A DNA stretch of 12,932 bases from Candidatus Egaibacter danicus (GTDB taxonomy: Bacteria > Pseudomonadota > Gammaproteobacteria > Burkholderiales > Burkholderiaceae), in contig JAABRC010000022.1 of the NCBI GenBank assembly GCA_011391115.1, positions 1 to 12,932 on the forward strand, given 5' to 3'. This document shows, piece after piece, positions 6,618-12,932 of this stretch. How positions within the stretch are numbered: the stretch's first letter is position 1; each line of letters begins with the position of its first letter. The notes beneath the pieces were generated by a model. It made no database searches, had not been told where the DNA came from, and was given only the letters and a program-made list of their open reading frames with translations. A program made the position numbers and the translations under genes.

Positions 6618-8156
6618 TCATGTCGTCTCGATCAGTTCATGGTTGGGCAGCAGTTCGAGCAGATCGCTAAACGAAGCAATTGCCGACACACCAGGCTCCG
6701 CAAGAAAGACGGGGGACTTGGGATCGATGACAAAGGCGCGGTCCGCGAGTCGCATCAATTCAAGATCGTTGACGTTGTCGCCAACAACCCAGGTCTGATT
6801 GATCGCGGGTGGATTGTCCGTACCATCCACCAGGAAAGCGCGCAAGACATTGCTTTTGCAAATTGAATGCTTTGCATCTTTGGACTCAGACAAAAACGCC
6901 GGGTTTATGCGGACTTGTCCAGTGCACACATCACCGTCGAACTGAATGGTATGAGCCATGGCAAAGTCTGCAAATATTCTGCGCCGAACAATATCAGCTG
7001 CAACGAAATAACTGTCGCTGACCACACCAACCATGAAGCCGCGACGACGCATCTGGTTCACAAACCCGATGACTCCCGGGCGGATTTCAAGAGACCGGGC
7101 AACCTGTTCGAATTTTTGCTTGTGTACAAATTTGAACAACCCGGCAATACGATCACTGCGCTGTGCAGCATCGTCATGACCGTCCAGCAGAGCCATCAAG
7201 GCGACTTCATGGCCCGTGGCGCGGGCCAATTCCACCGCAAAGCGGGATGTCGTTATCGTTCCATCCATATCAAGGAGAAGCAGTCGCTGTCGCCCTTTTC
7301 TACGCGTCAGGACGTAGCTTATTTCCGCAGCCGCTTGACGCTGGGTCTCATACATGGCGCTGATCTGCTCCACATGTAATCGCCCGGCAGCGCGGGCACG
7401 TCCGAAAATCACGCGACTGACCTCGTTGGCCATGAAAGTGAGGTCAAGCAGCGGCTGGCTATCGTGCTCCAGAGAGCCAATATCTACCTCGGCCAGCTTC
7501 GCTCCGGCCAGATGGGCATCCAGCATTAGCCCCACGTCAACACCGTAACCATCTTCAAAGCGCAGCGATTGCAACAAGGTTTTGCGCGCAGCAACAATGC
7601 CACCCAGTGGCTGCGAGAAATGTGCGAGTTCGGGGAAAAAAATCTTGAGCATGGGTTTCGCCGTCAGTTCTGTGACGCGACCTCCTCCTCGCCCAAACCG
7701 GGCTTTGACGAAATCAGCCTCCTGGCGCAGCAGCGGCTGACACAAGTCCGTGATGATCCCCTGGCGTAACCCGGTCAGATCTCCATCCAGATACACCAGC
7801 AAATCACTACGCGCCTGAGCAATGCCGTCATGCATGGACGCACCCTTGCCCAACATGCTGCTGGTCATGACTTTTGCTCCCGCCTGCCGGGCAAGTATTG
7901 CAGTGGCGTCGATGGAGCTGTCATCAATAACAATGACCTCCGCCGTAGCTGGATCTGCCAGCGCATAGGCCACCACGTCGGCAATGCGCCTGGCTTCGTT
8001 CAAGGCAGGGATCACGACCGTTGCATAAGCCGAAAGGGCGAGATGTGTATCCAGCGCTACGGCCAGGTCAGGTGAGATGCCTGGCCCCGACGAGTTGAAC
8101 CAATCGGAAATGCGACGCAACAAACTGGTCAACCATTGAGTCAATTTGATATTCAC
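6618..8156 (-). CDS. GpgS-like glycosyltransferase fused to HAD-IB (SerB-like) phosphatase; candidate glucosylglycerate synthase
   Basis: A 512-residue two-domain soluble enzyme. Residues about 44-250 are a GT-A glycosyltransferase of the glucosyl-3-phosphoglycerate synthase (GT81) type: 'VVIPALNEA' (47-55), 'VIVIDDSS', 'GKGASM', metal/NDP-binding Asp124-Gly-Asp126, 'GGGRVTELTAKPML' (157-170), 'QPLGG', 'GYGVDVGLMLDA', and His231 in 'SLEHDSQPL', a likely metal ligand. Residues about 290-505 are a HAD phosphatase: motif I 'DMDGT' (Asp296, Asp298), a SerB-like helical cap, motif II Ser380 in 'GVVSDSY', a motif III lysine (probably Lys434), and motif IV 'GDNVNDLELM' (459-468). The likely reaction is NDP-glucose plus 3-phosphoglycerate to glucosyl-3-phosphoglycerate, then dephosphorylation to the compatible solute glucosylglycerate. 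Mannose as donor or a different acceptor cannot be excluded. The frame reaches 8252, but GTG 8156 has an excellent ribosome site. The gene is convergent with the antiporter operon. Confidence 0.82.
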   Translation of the reverse strand: MNIKLTQWLTSLLRRISDWFNSSGPGISPDLAVALDTHLALSAYATVVIPALNEARRIADVVAYALADPATAEVIVIDDSSIDATAILARQAGAKVMTSSMLGKGASMHDGIAQARSDLLVYLDGDLTGLRQGIITDLCQPLLRQEADFVKARFGRGGGRVTELTAKPMLKIFFPELAHFSQPLGGIVAARKTLLQSLRFEDGYGVDVGLMLDAHLAGAKLAEVDIGSLEHDSQPLLDLTFMANEVSRVIFGRARAAGRLHVEQISAMYETQRQAAAEISYVLTRRKGRQRLLLLDMDGTITTSRFAVELARATGHEVALMALLDGHDDAAQRSDRIAGLFKFVHKQKFEQVARSLEIRPGVIGFVNQMRRRGFMVGVVSDSYFVAADIVRRRIFADFAMAHTIQFDGDVCTGQVRINPAFLSESKDAKHSICKSNVLRAFLVDGTDNPPAINQTWVVGDNVNDLELMRLADRAFVIDPKSPVFLAEPGVSAIASFSDLLELLPNHELIETT

Positions 8157-8273
8157 ACTACTCCTCCAGATAGTTGCTAAAAGGAAGCTGGCCAGGGAAT
8201 ACCACATGACCAATCGTTGCCGGCTGCTAGAAGCGCCATGCTGAGTAAACAAACTCAGAAAACCACGTCAGAA
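8157..8273. other. Intergenic gap with a small hairpin after the exchanger gene
   Basis: This 117-base gap lies between two minus-strand genes. It contains a perfect inverted repeat CTGAGT-6 bases-ACTCAG (8241-8258), starting 15 bases beyond the exchanger stop codon. On the minus strand no T run follows the stem, so it is at best a weak terminator or an RNA-stabilising hairpin. I see no convincing -35/-10 pair for the downstream fusion gene, so the two genes may be cotranscribed. Confidence 0.4.
8161..8167 (-). promoter_or_regulatory. Ribosome binding site GGAGGAG deciding the start of the GpgS-HAD gene
   Basis: On the minus strand GGAGGAG lies four bases before GTG 8156 (six from its GGAGG core). 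The upstream ATGs at 8252 and 8207 lack any comparable site, and the extra 32 residues they would add do not resemble part of either domain. This sets the GTG as the probable start. Confidence 0.75.
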
Positions 8274-9278
8274 CTATTGACGATGCAGGTACTGAACGAT
8301 GGCGTTGAACAGGTAGAGTACCACTAACGCGATACTGGCCCAACTTGCCGTATGCCATACCCTGGACAAGGGGCGATACACCAACGCAACAATGACCAAG
8401 CCGCTCATCAAGCTGGCAGTCATGGCCGACACGGCGTGTACGGCGCTTGCATGGGTGTAAATTGATCCGGGCCGGTAGGCAAAGTCATCAATGGCGAGGA
8501 TCAACACATCGAACAAATTACTGCCCAACAGGTTGCCAAAAGCCATGTCAATCGCGCCAATGCGAATGGCGCCCCAAGTGGTGGCCAACTCGGGCACCGA
8601 AGTAGCAAACGCTATAAACAGCGTTCCAACGAAAGAGTCTGACCAACCCATCAGACGGGCTAACTCCACACCGATCATTGGCAACCATATGCCCGCTCCA
8701 GCAATTGCAGCCGAGGCCATGCCAAAGCGCATCAACGCTGCCTTCAGAGGCAATTCGGTTGGCTTCAGGTCCACTGGGTTGGTGGTGCGTTGCTCTGTAA
8801 GGTAAAGCGCCCGCATCGCAATAAGATAAATAGTCACTATGGCCAAACTGGCGAAGCTGACATGGCCGATGGAAGGCATAAGCCCCTGCTCACTCAAAAG
8901 CAGGGCTATTCCAGCCCCCGTCATCAAGATGATGCCGAAGCCTGCCGACATGACATGCCCGTGACCGGCAAGAGAGTAGATGGCGCCCTTGCGGTAACTT
9001 ACATCGATCACCGCCAGAATCACCAAATTGAACACACAACTCCCCAGTGCATCGCCGACTGCAATATCGGGTGCTGCAGCCACAGTGACTGCGCTCAAAC
9101 CAGTCACCAATTCCGGCAACGAGGTTACCGTAGCCACCAGAATCAAGCCAATCCAGCTGCGTGAAAGGCCCGTTTGGGCAGCAATCGCATCCCCATACCG
9201 GATAAGGTGAACTCCGGCAATGCCAATCACTCCGACACAAATTGCGAATTGCGTCCAGACTAGAGCTACAGGGGTCAT
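8274..9278 (-). CDS. CaCA-family Na+(or H+)/Ca2+ exchanger
   Basis: A 334-residue integral membrane protein of the Ca2+/cation antiporter superfamily (YrbG/NCX_Mj-like), with about ten helices and the inverted two-fold repeat of the family. Alpha-1 repeat (about 43-90): 'GLILVATVTSLPELVTG' with Thr52, Ser53 and Glu56, then 'DIAVGDALGSCVFN'. Alpha-2 repeat (about 217-262): 'GTLFIAFATSVPELATT' with Thr226, Ser227 and Glu230, then 'DMAFGNLLGSNLFD'. The two glutamates and nearby Thr/Ser are the ion ligands in the family. The duplication is visible beyond these motifs ('VSYRKGAIY' at 93-101 against 'FAYRPGSIY' at 267-275). It probably exports Ca2+ across the inner membrane using the Na+ or H+ gradient; ion specificity cannot be read from sequence. 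The ribosome site ahead of ATG 9278 is weak. Confidence 0.88.
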   Translation of the reverse strand: MTPVALVWTQFAICVGVIGIAGVHLIRYGDAIAAQTGLSRSWIGLILVATVTSLPELVTGLSAVTVAAAPDIAVGDALGSCVFNLVILAVIDVSYRKGAIYSLAGHGHVMSAGFGIILMTGAGIALLLSEQGLMPSIGHVSFASLAIVTIYLIAMRALYLTEQRTTNPVDLKPTELPLKAALMRFGMASAAIAGAGIWLPMIGVELARLMGWSDSFVGTLFIAFATSVPELATTWGAIRIGAIDMAFGNLLGSNLFDVLILAIDDFAYRPGSIYTHASAVHAVSAMTASLMSGLVIVALVYRPLSRVWHTASWASIALVVLYLFNAIVQYLHRQ

Positions 9279-9329
9279 CGCGCCAATGATATATCTACAG
9301 ATTAGGACTAACTGAAATATCAGATCAGT

Positions 9330-9365
9330 AAAAAAAAAGCCCGGTCGCAGGAAAGTGACCGGGCT
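9330..9365 (-). terminator. Intrinsic (Rho-independent) terminator of the TRAP binding-protein gene
   Basis: On the minus strand a perfect 9-bp GC-rich stem, AGCCCGGTC pairing with GACCGGGCT (9338-9346 and 9357-9365), encloses a 10-base loop. It is followed directly by nine Ts (9330-9338 on the minus strand; the last stem base is shared). It lies about 45 bases past the stop at 9410, a textbook position. It should separate this gene from the exchanger downstream. Confidence 0.93.
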
Positions 9366-9409
9366 CGGCTTTCTTGAGCGGGACCTATAGTCCCGATTTC
9401 GTTATGCGA

Positions 9410-10492
9410 TTACAGCTTTTGCGCCTGCATGAAGCTATCGAAACGTGCTTCGGTAAAGCGGAACCAGAGGTTCTCGTCCTTGCGGAATGCGGCGTAGTCT
9501 TCGTAGACTTTCTTCCAGTTGGGGTTCTTGGCACTCAGCTCGCTGTAGAGCGCCATGGCTTCCTTGAATGCCAGGTCCAACACGTCTTTCGGGAATGGCA
9601 GTACCTTGACCTTTTGACCCACCAGCTGCTTGAGGGCGGCTGGGTTTTTGGCATCGTACTTGGCCTGCATTTCCGTGTGTGCAAAAGCTGCAGCTGACTC
9701 GATGATGGCCTTGTTTTCCCCGGACAGGCCAGCGAAAGCCTTGTCGTTGACGAACAGGTCGAGCTGCGGACCACCTTCCCACCAGCCGGGATAGTAGTAG
9801 AACGGTGCGACCTTGTTGAAGCCCAGCTTCTGGTCATCGTATGGACCCACCCACTCAGCAGCATCAATCGTGCCTTTTTCCAGCGCCTGATAAATTTCGC
9901 CGCCAGGGATATTTTGTGGCACGCCGCCCATGCGCTCAAACACCTTGCCAGCAAAGCCACCAATGCGCATCTTCATGCCTTTGACGTCTTTGACTGACTT
10001 GATTTCCTTGCGATACCAGCCGCCCATCTGAGCGCCAGTATTGCCCATGGGGAAGTTCACCATGTTGTACTTGGCATAAAACTCGGCCATCAGCTTGCCA
10101 CCGTTGCCCTGGTACATCCAGGCCGTCATCTGGCGGCTGTTCAGGCCGAAAGGAATCGCGCAACCCAATGCAAAAGTTTCGTCCTTGCCAAAGAAGTAAT
10201 ACGGCGCTGTGTGGGCCATTTCAACGGTGCCGTTTTGCACGCCGTCCACCACACCGAATGCGGGCATCAGTTCGCCGCCAGCGTGGGTAGTAATGGTGAA
10301 CTTGCCACCTGACATTTCACCGACTTTTTTGGCAAACGTGTCAGCCGCACCAAAAATGGTGTCCAGCGCCTTGGGGAAGCTGGAAGCCAGACGCCAGCGG
10401 ATGGCGGCGGCCTGTGCATGAACGGCAGGTGCAACACCGGCAGCCAGTACACCAGCAATGCCGGCGTTTTTAATTAAGGAACGACGATCCAT
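9410..10492 (-). CDS. TRAP transporter solute-binding protein, TakP/DctP type (alpha-keto or carboxylic acid binding)
   Basis: A 360-residue periplasmic receptor. A twin-arginine leader starts 'MDRRSLIKNAG', followed by a hydrophobic stretch and probable cleavage after 'AVHA' (residue 26). The mature protein strongly resembles Rhodobacter TakP and related 2-oxo-acid binders: 'RWRLASSFPKALDTIFG', 'GKDETFALGCAIPF', 'GNTGAQMGGWYRKE', 'GMKMRIGGFAGKV', 'ALEKGTIDAAEWVGPYDD', 'YYYPGWWEGGP'. Gln155, Arg176, Glu213 and Trp214 align, as I recall the TakP structure, with the ligand and cation site. GTG 10501 is in frame upstream, but ATG 10492 has GGAG (10501-10504) eight bases ahead and keeps the leader standard. 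TRAP systems import organic acids with Na+ through DctQ and DctM. No such genes are adjacent, so this receptor is an orphan or the partner of a distant permease. Confidence 0.93.
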   Translation of the reverse strand: MDRRSLIKNAGIAGVLAAGVAPAVHAQAAAIRWRLASSFPKALDTIFGAADTFAKKVGEMSGGKFTITTHAGGELMPAFGVVDGVQNGTVEMAHTAPYYFFGKDETFALGCAIPFGLNSRQMTAWMYQGNGGKLMAEFYAKYNMVNFPMGNTGAQMGGWYRKEIKSVKDVKGMKMRIGGFAGKVFERMGGVPQNIPGGEIYQALEKGTIDAAEWVGPYDDQKLGFNKVAPFYYYPGWWEGGPQLDLFVNDKAFAGLSGENKAIIESAAAFAHTEMQAKYDAKNPAALKQLVGQKVKVLPFPKDVLDLAFKEAMALYSELSAKNPNWKKVYEDYAAFRKDENLWFRFTEARFDSFMQAQKL

Positions 10493-10692
10493 GTAATTCA
10501 CTCCGAGAGGTTGTGTTGATCAATTCGTCTGCCTTTTGGGCGCACGAAGACTGATAAGAGTCAAACGCGATTGTAGAAACGCTTTTGAGGCGCCACGGGG
10601 CGGGTTTTCCCTTGAAAAACAGCACGCTTTGCGGATAGTCAGCAAACTGAAAGCGACCTTGAAAGCCGCCTCACACGACCTGTGAAATTATT
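10493..10692. other. Intergenic gap upstream of the TRAP gene and downstream of dxs
   Basis: These 200 bases hold the leader of the TRAP gene and the end of the dxs transcript. On the minus strand a possible -10 box TACAAT occurs at 10570-10575, about 78 bases before the start, but no good -35 is correctly spaced, so a sigma-70 promoter is only a suggestion. Just past the dxs stop are two small inverted repeats: TGAAAT-T-ATTTCA (10683-10695, overlapping the stop) and TCACA-5 bases-TGTGA (10671-10685). Neither is followed by a T run, so no intrinsic terminator for dxs is called. Confidence 0.4.
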
Positions 10693-12591
10693 TCAGGCCA
10701 CAACCTTGAGCGCGGCCCGCTGACCCTGCAGCAATGTACCAAAACGGCTGCGTACGCTGGCTTCCATGCCGGCAGCATCCAGCCCTTGCAGTGCCAGCAG
10801 TTTGGCGGGGTCTCCATGCTCGATGAAGGTGTCTGGCAGGCCGAGGCAAAGCACAGGCTTTTGAATCCCGGCGGCCTGCAGGGCCTCCAGAACCGCGCTG
10901 CCGGCGCCCCCAAACAGTGCACCTTCTTCAACAGTAACCAAAGCCTCATGGTCTGCCGCCACCTGTTGCAGCAGCTCCACGTCCAGCGGCTTGGCCCAAC
11001 GCATGTTGACGACGGTCGCGTTCAGCTTTTCCGCGACTTCCAGCGCGGGGTGGAGCAAGGTGCCAAAAGCCAGAATGGCCAAGCCCGAACCCCTGCGCCG
11101 GATCTCACCCTTGCCAAACGGTAGCGATTGCAGTCCCGCCTCAACCGCAGCACCGACGCCAGCACCACGCGGATAACGCACGGCGACGGGATGATCTTGC
11201 TCGAATGCGGTAGTGAGCAGCTGGCGGCACTCGTTCTCGTCGGCCGGACAGGCCACACTGACGTTGGGAACGCAGCGCAGAAAAGGAATGTCATACGCCC
11301 CCGCATGGGTAGCACCATCTGCGCCCACCAGACCGGCACGGTCCAGCGCAAACACAACCGGCAGATTCTGGATGGCCACGTCGTGGATCACCTGGTCGTA
11401 GGCTCGCTGCAGGAAGGTGGAATAAATCGCCACGACGGGCTTCAAGCCCTCGCAGGCCAGCCCGGCGGCAAAGGTGACCGCGTGTTGCTCGGCGATACCC
11501 ACGTCAAAGTAGCGGGCGGGGAAGCGTTTTTCAAATTCCACCATGCCGGAGCCTTCGCGCATGGCGGGCGTGATGCCCACCAGACGCGGGTCTTTCGCGG
11601 CCATGTCGCACAGCCACTGGCCAAACACCTGCGTGAAAGTCTGCACCGTTGGCGTGCTGGGCTTTTGCAGGCCCACCGCCGGGTCAAACTTGCCCGGGCC
11701 ATGGTAGGCGACCGGGTCTGCCTCGGCCAGTTTGTAGCCTTGCCCTTTTTTGGTGACCACGTGCAGGAACTGCGGACCTTTGAGGTGCTTGATGTTTTCC
11801 AGCGTGGGAATCAGCGAATCGAGGTCGTGGCCATCGATCGGGCCGACATAGTTGAAGCCAAATTTTTCGAACAGCGTGGCGGGCACCACCATGCCCTTGG
11901 CGTGCTCTTCAATGCGCTTGGCCAGTTCAAACAGGGGTGGTGCGCCCTTGAGCACCGTCTTGCCCACGTTTTTCGCCGCAGAATAAAACTGACCGCTCAT
12001 CAGTTGCGCCAGATACCGGTTAAGCGCGCCCACCGGCGGGCTGATGCTCATGTCGTTGTCGTTCAGTATCACCAGCAGATTGCAGTCAGCCACGCCGGCA
12101 TTGTTGAGCGCCTCGAATGCCATGCCAGCTGTCAATGCGCCGTCACCAATCACCGCGATGGCGTGCCGGTCTTCTCCCTTGATCTTGGCCGCCAGGGCCA
12201 TGCCCAGCGCGGCAGAAATGGAGGTGCTGGAGTGCGCCGTGCCAAAGGCGTCGTATTCGCTTTCCACCCGCTGCGGAAACCCGCTCAGGCCACCCAGCTG
12301 GCGCAACGAGGCCATACGGTCACGCCGCCCGGTGAGGATCTTGTGCGGGTAGGTCTGGTGGCCCACATCCCACACCACACGATCGTCAGGCGTGTTGAAC
12401 ACGTAGTGCAGCGCAACCGTCAATTCCACCGTGCCCAGGTTGGAGCTGAGGTGACCGCCGGTTTTGGATACGCTGTCGATCAGATAGGCACGCAGCTCCG
12501 TGGCAAGCGCGCCCAGCTGCGTACGCGGCAGTTTGCGCAAATCAGCCGGGGCATGAATGGCTTTGAGCAGCGGATAGGAAGTCTTTGACAT
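10693..12591 (-). CDS. dxs: 1-deoxy-D-xylulose-5-phosphate synthase
   Basis: A 632-residue cytoplasmic thiamine-diphosphate enzyme, normal length for DXS. It condenses pyruvate with glyceraldehyde 3-phosphate, releasing CO2, to give DXP, the first step of the MEP isoprenoid pathway and a precursor for thiamine and pyridoxal in bacteria. Seen: His47 in 'GGHLSSNLG', '[15 protein letters not shown]' (72-86), the ThDP/Mg motif beginning Gly149-Asp-Gly and ending at 'LNDND' (176-180), the central pyrimidine-binding domain with catalytic Glu368 in '[15 protein letters not shown]', 'FLQRAYDQ' and 'ADGATHAG' (His429), and the C-terminal transketolase domain from about residue 490. The ATG at 12591 lies 14 bases after the ispA stop, so the two are surely cotranscribed; the ribosome site is weak, which also favours coupling. 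Confidence 0.97.
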   Translation of the reverse strand: MSKTSYPLLKAIHAPADLRKLPRTQLGALATELRAYLIDSVSKTGGHLSSNLGTVELTVALHYVFNTPDDRVVWDVGHQTYPHKILTGRRDRMASLRQLGGLSGFPQRVESEYDAFGTAHSSTSISAALGMALAAKIKGEDRHAIAVIGDGALTAGMAFEALNNAGVADCNLLVILNDNDMSISPPVGALNRYLAQLMSGQFYSAAKNVGKTVLKGAPPLFELAKRIEEHAKGMVVPATLFEKFGFNYVGPIDGHDLDSLIPTLENIKHLKGPQFLHVVTKKGQGYKLAEADPVAYHGPGKFDPAVGLQKPSTPTVQTFTQVFGQWLCDMAAKDPRLVGITPAMREGSGMVEFEKRFPARYFDVGIAEQHAVTFAAGLACEGLKPVVAIYSTFLQRAYDQVIHDVAIQNLPVVFALDRAGLVGADGATHAGAYDIPFLRCVPNVSVACPADENECRQLLTTAFEQDHPVAVRYPRGAGVGAAVEAGLQSLPFGKGEIRRRGSGLAILAFGTLLHPALEVAEKLNATVVNMRWAKPLDVELLQQVAADHEALVTVEEGALFGGAGSAVLEALQAAGIQKPVLCLGLPDTFIEHGDPAKLLALQGLDAAGMEASVRSRFGTLLQGQRAALKVVA

Positions 12592-12605
12592 AGTTCTTGT
12601 TGTTC

Positions 12606-12932
12606 TCAGTGGGCGCGATTGACCACCATGTCGGCCAGTGCGCGAAGGGCCTGTGTCCGGTCATGAGACAAGCCGCTGCCATCGAGCGCGGCCAGAGCCC
12701 TGGCCAGCAGTTCCTGAGCATGGGCACGTGAACGTTCCAGCCCCAAAATGGACACGTAGGTCGGCTTGTCCTGCAGGGCGTCCTTGCCTGCCGTTTTGCC
12801 CAGGGTAGCCGAGTCTGAAGTGACATCCAGAATATCGTCCACCACCTGAAACGCCAGCCCCATGGCCGCGCCGTAGTTTTCCAGCGCCGCTTTTTCGGCC
12901 TGAGTCGGGTTGCCGCAGGCCGCACCCATCAT
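12606..12932 (-). CDS. ispA: Polyprenyl (farnesyl) diphosphate synthase, 3' part only
   Basis: The C-terminal 108 or so residues of a trans-isoprenyl diphosphate synthase. The frame runs off the right edge, so the N-terminal two thirds, including the first Asp-rich motif, are not visible, and the ATG at the edge is not the start. Seen: the second Asp-rich motif '[19 protein letters not shown]', which binds Mg2+ and the isopentenyl substrate, then '[18 protein letters not shown]', typical of short-chain enzymes, and a helical tail ending '[11 protein letters not shown]', close to the 'ALADYIIQR' ending of E. coli IspA. It elongates DMAPP with IPP to geranyl and farnesyl diphosphate. Immediate linkage to dxs matches the xseB-ispA-dxs order of many proteobacteria. 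Geranylgeranyl chain length cannot be excluded without the N-terminal half. Confidence 0.92.
   Translation of the reverse strand: MMGAACGNPTQAEKAALENYGAAMGLAFQVVDDILDVTSDSATLGKTAGKDALQDKPTYVSILGLERSRAHAQELLARALAALDGSGLSHDRTQALRALADMVVNRAH

Noticed and set aside
8157..8252. Longer N-terminus (start ATG 8252) for the GpgS-HAD fusion, giving a possible membrane anchor
   Set aside because: The added 32 residues contain a short hydrophobic stretch, but the ATG lacks a ribosome site whereas GTG 8156 has GGAGGAG ideally placed. The segment also contains the CTGAGT hairpin, suggesting non-coding sequence.
8241..8258. Hairpin CTGAGT/ACTCAG as an intrinsic terminator of the exchanger gene
   Set aside because: The stem is only 6 bp and AT-balanced, and no T run follows it on the minus strand.
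10671..10695. Small inverted repeats after dxs as a terminator or operator
   Set aside because: Stems are 5-6 bp, one overlaps the stop codon, and there is no T tract. Such short palindromes are expected by chance.
11128..12588. Long + strand open frame (about 486 codons) opposite dxs
   Set aside because: It lies wholly antisense to dxs, which has every expected catalytic motif and normal length. The + strand product is His/Arg/Gln-rich with no recognisable domain, typical of a high-GC antisense shadow.

Overview
The window reads as chromosomal DNA of a betaproteobacterium, probably Burkholderiales and most likely Comamonadaceae-like. This rests on the moderately GC-rich coding sequence, the ispA-dxs gene pair, a TakP/DctP-type TRAP solute-binding protein with a twin-arginine leader, and protein style. 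It is inferred from the sequence alone, with no database search.

Region 1 (1-6549, + strand) is most of one tightly packed operon for an Mrp/Mnh-type monovalent cation/proton antiporter. In order it holds the end of a MnhG subunit, a stand-alone MbhD+MbhE (MrpA C-terminal-like) subunit, MnhB, MnhC, MnhD, a second NuoL/MnhD-like subunit, an 84-residue two-helix protein, and a third, divergent MnhD-like subunit. Nearly every junction is a 4-8 base overlap, so translation is probably coupled. The order G - (A C-terminus) - B - C - D follows the cation module of archaeal membrane-bound hydrogenase (MBH) rather than the Bacillus mrpABCDEFG order. MnhE, MnhF and the promoter should lie to the left of the window.

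Region 2 (6618-9278, - strand) runs convergently to the antiporter operon. It holds a GT81/GpgS-like glycosyltransferase fused to a SerB-like HAD phosphatase, a good candidate for a one-polypeptide synthase/phosphatase making glucosylglycerate or a close relative. Upstream of it is a CaCA-family Na+(or H+)/Ca2+ exchanger. With region 1 this gives cation/proton antiport, Ca2+ exchange and a probable compatible-solute enzyme side by side, suggesting a salt, pH or osmotic adaptation neighbourhood. That functional link is inference.

Region 3 (9330-10492, - strand) is a single TRAP solute-binding protein gene with its own intrinsic terminator and no DctQ/DctM membrane genes in the window. Region 4 (10693-12932, - strand) is the isoprenoid precursor pair ispA (only its 3' part is visible) followed by complete dxs.

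No gap between genes exceeds about 200 bases. I saw no rRNA, tRNA, CRISPR array, insertion sequence or phage gene. The most interesting items are the GpgS-HAD fusion, the MBH-like antiporter operon with three D-type subunits (one lacking the TM7 lysine), and the conserved-looking small membrane protein inside it.
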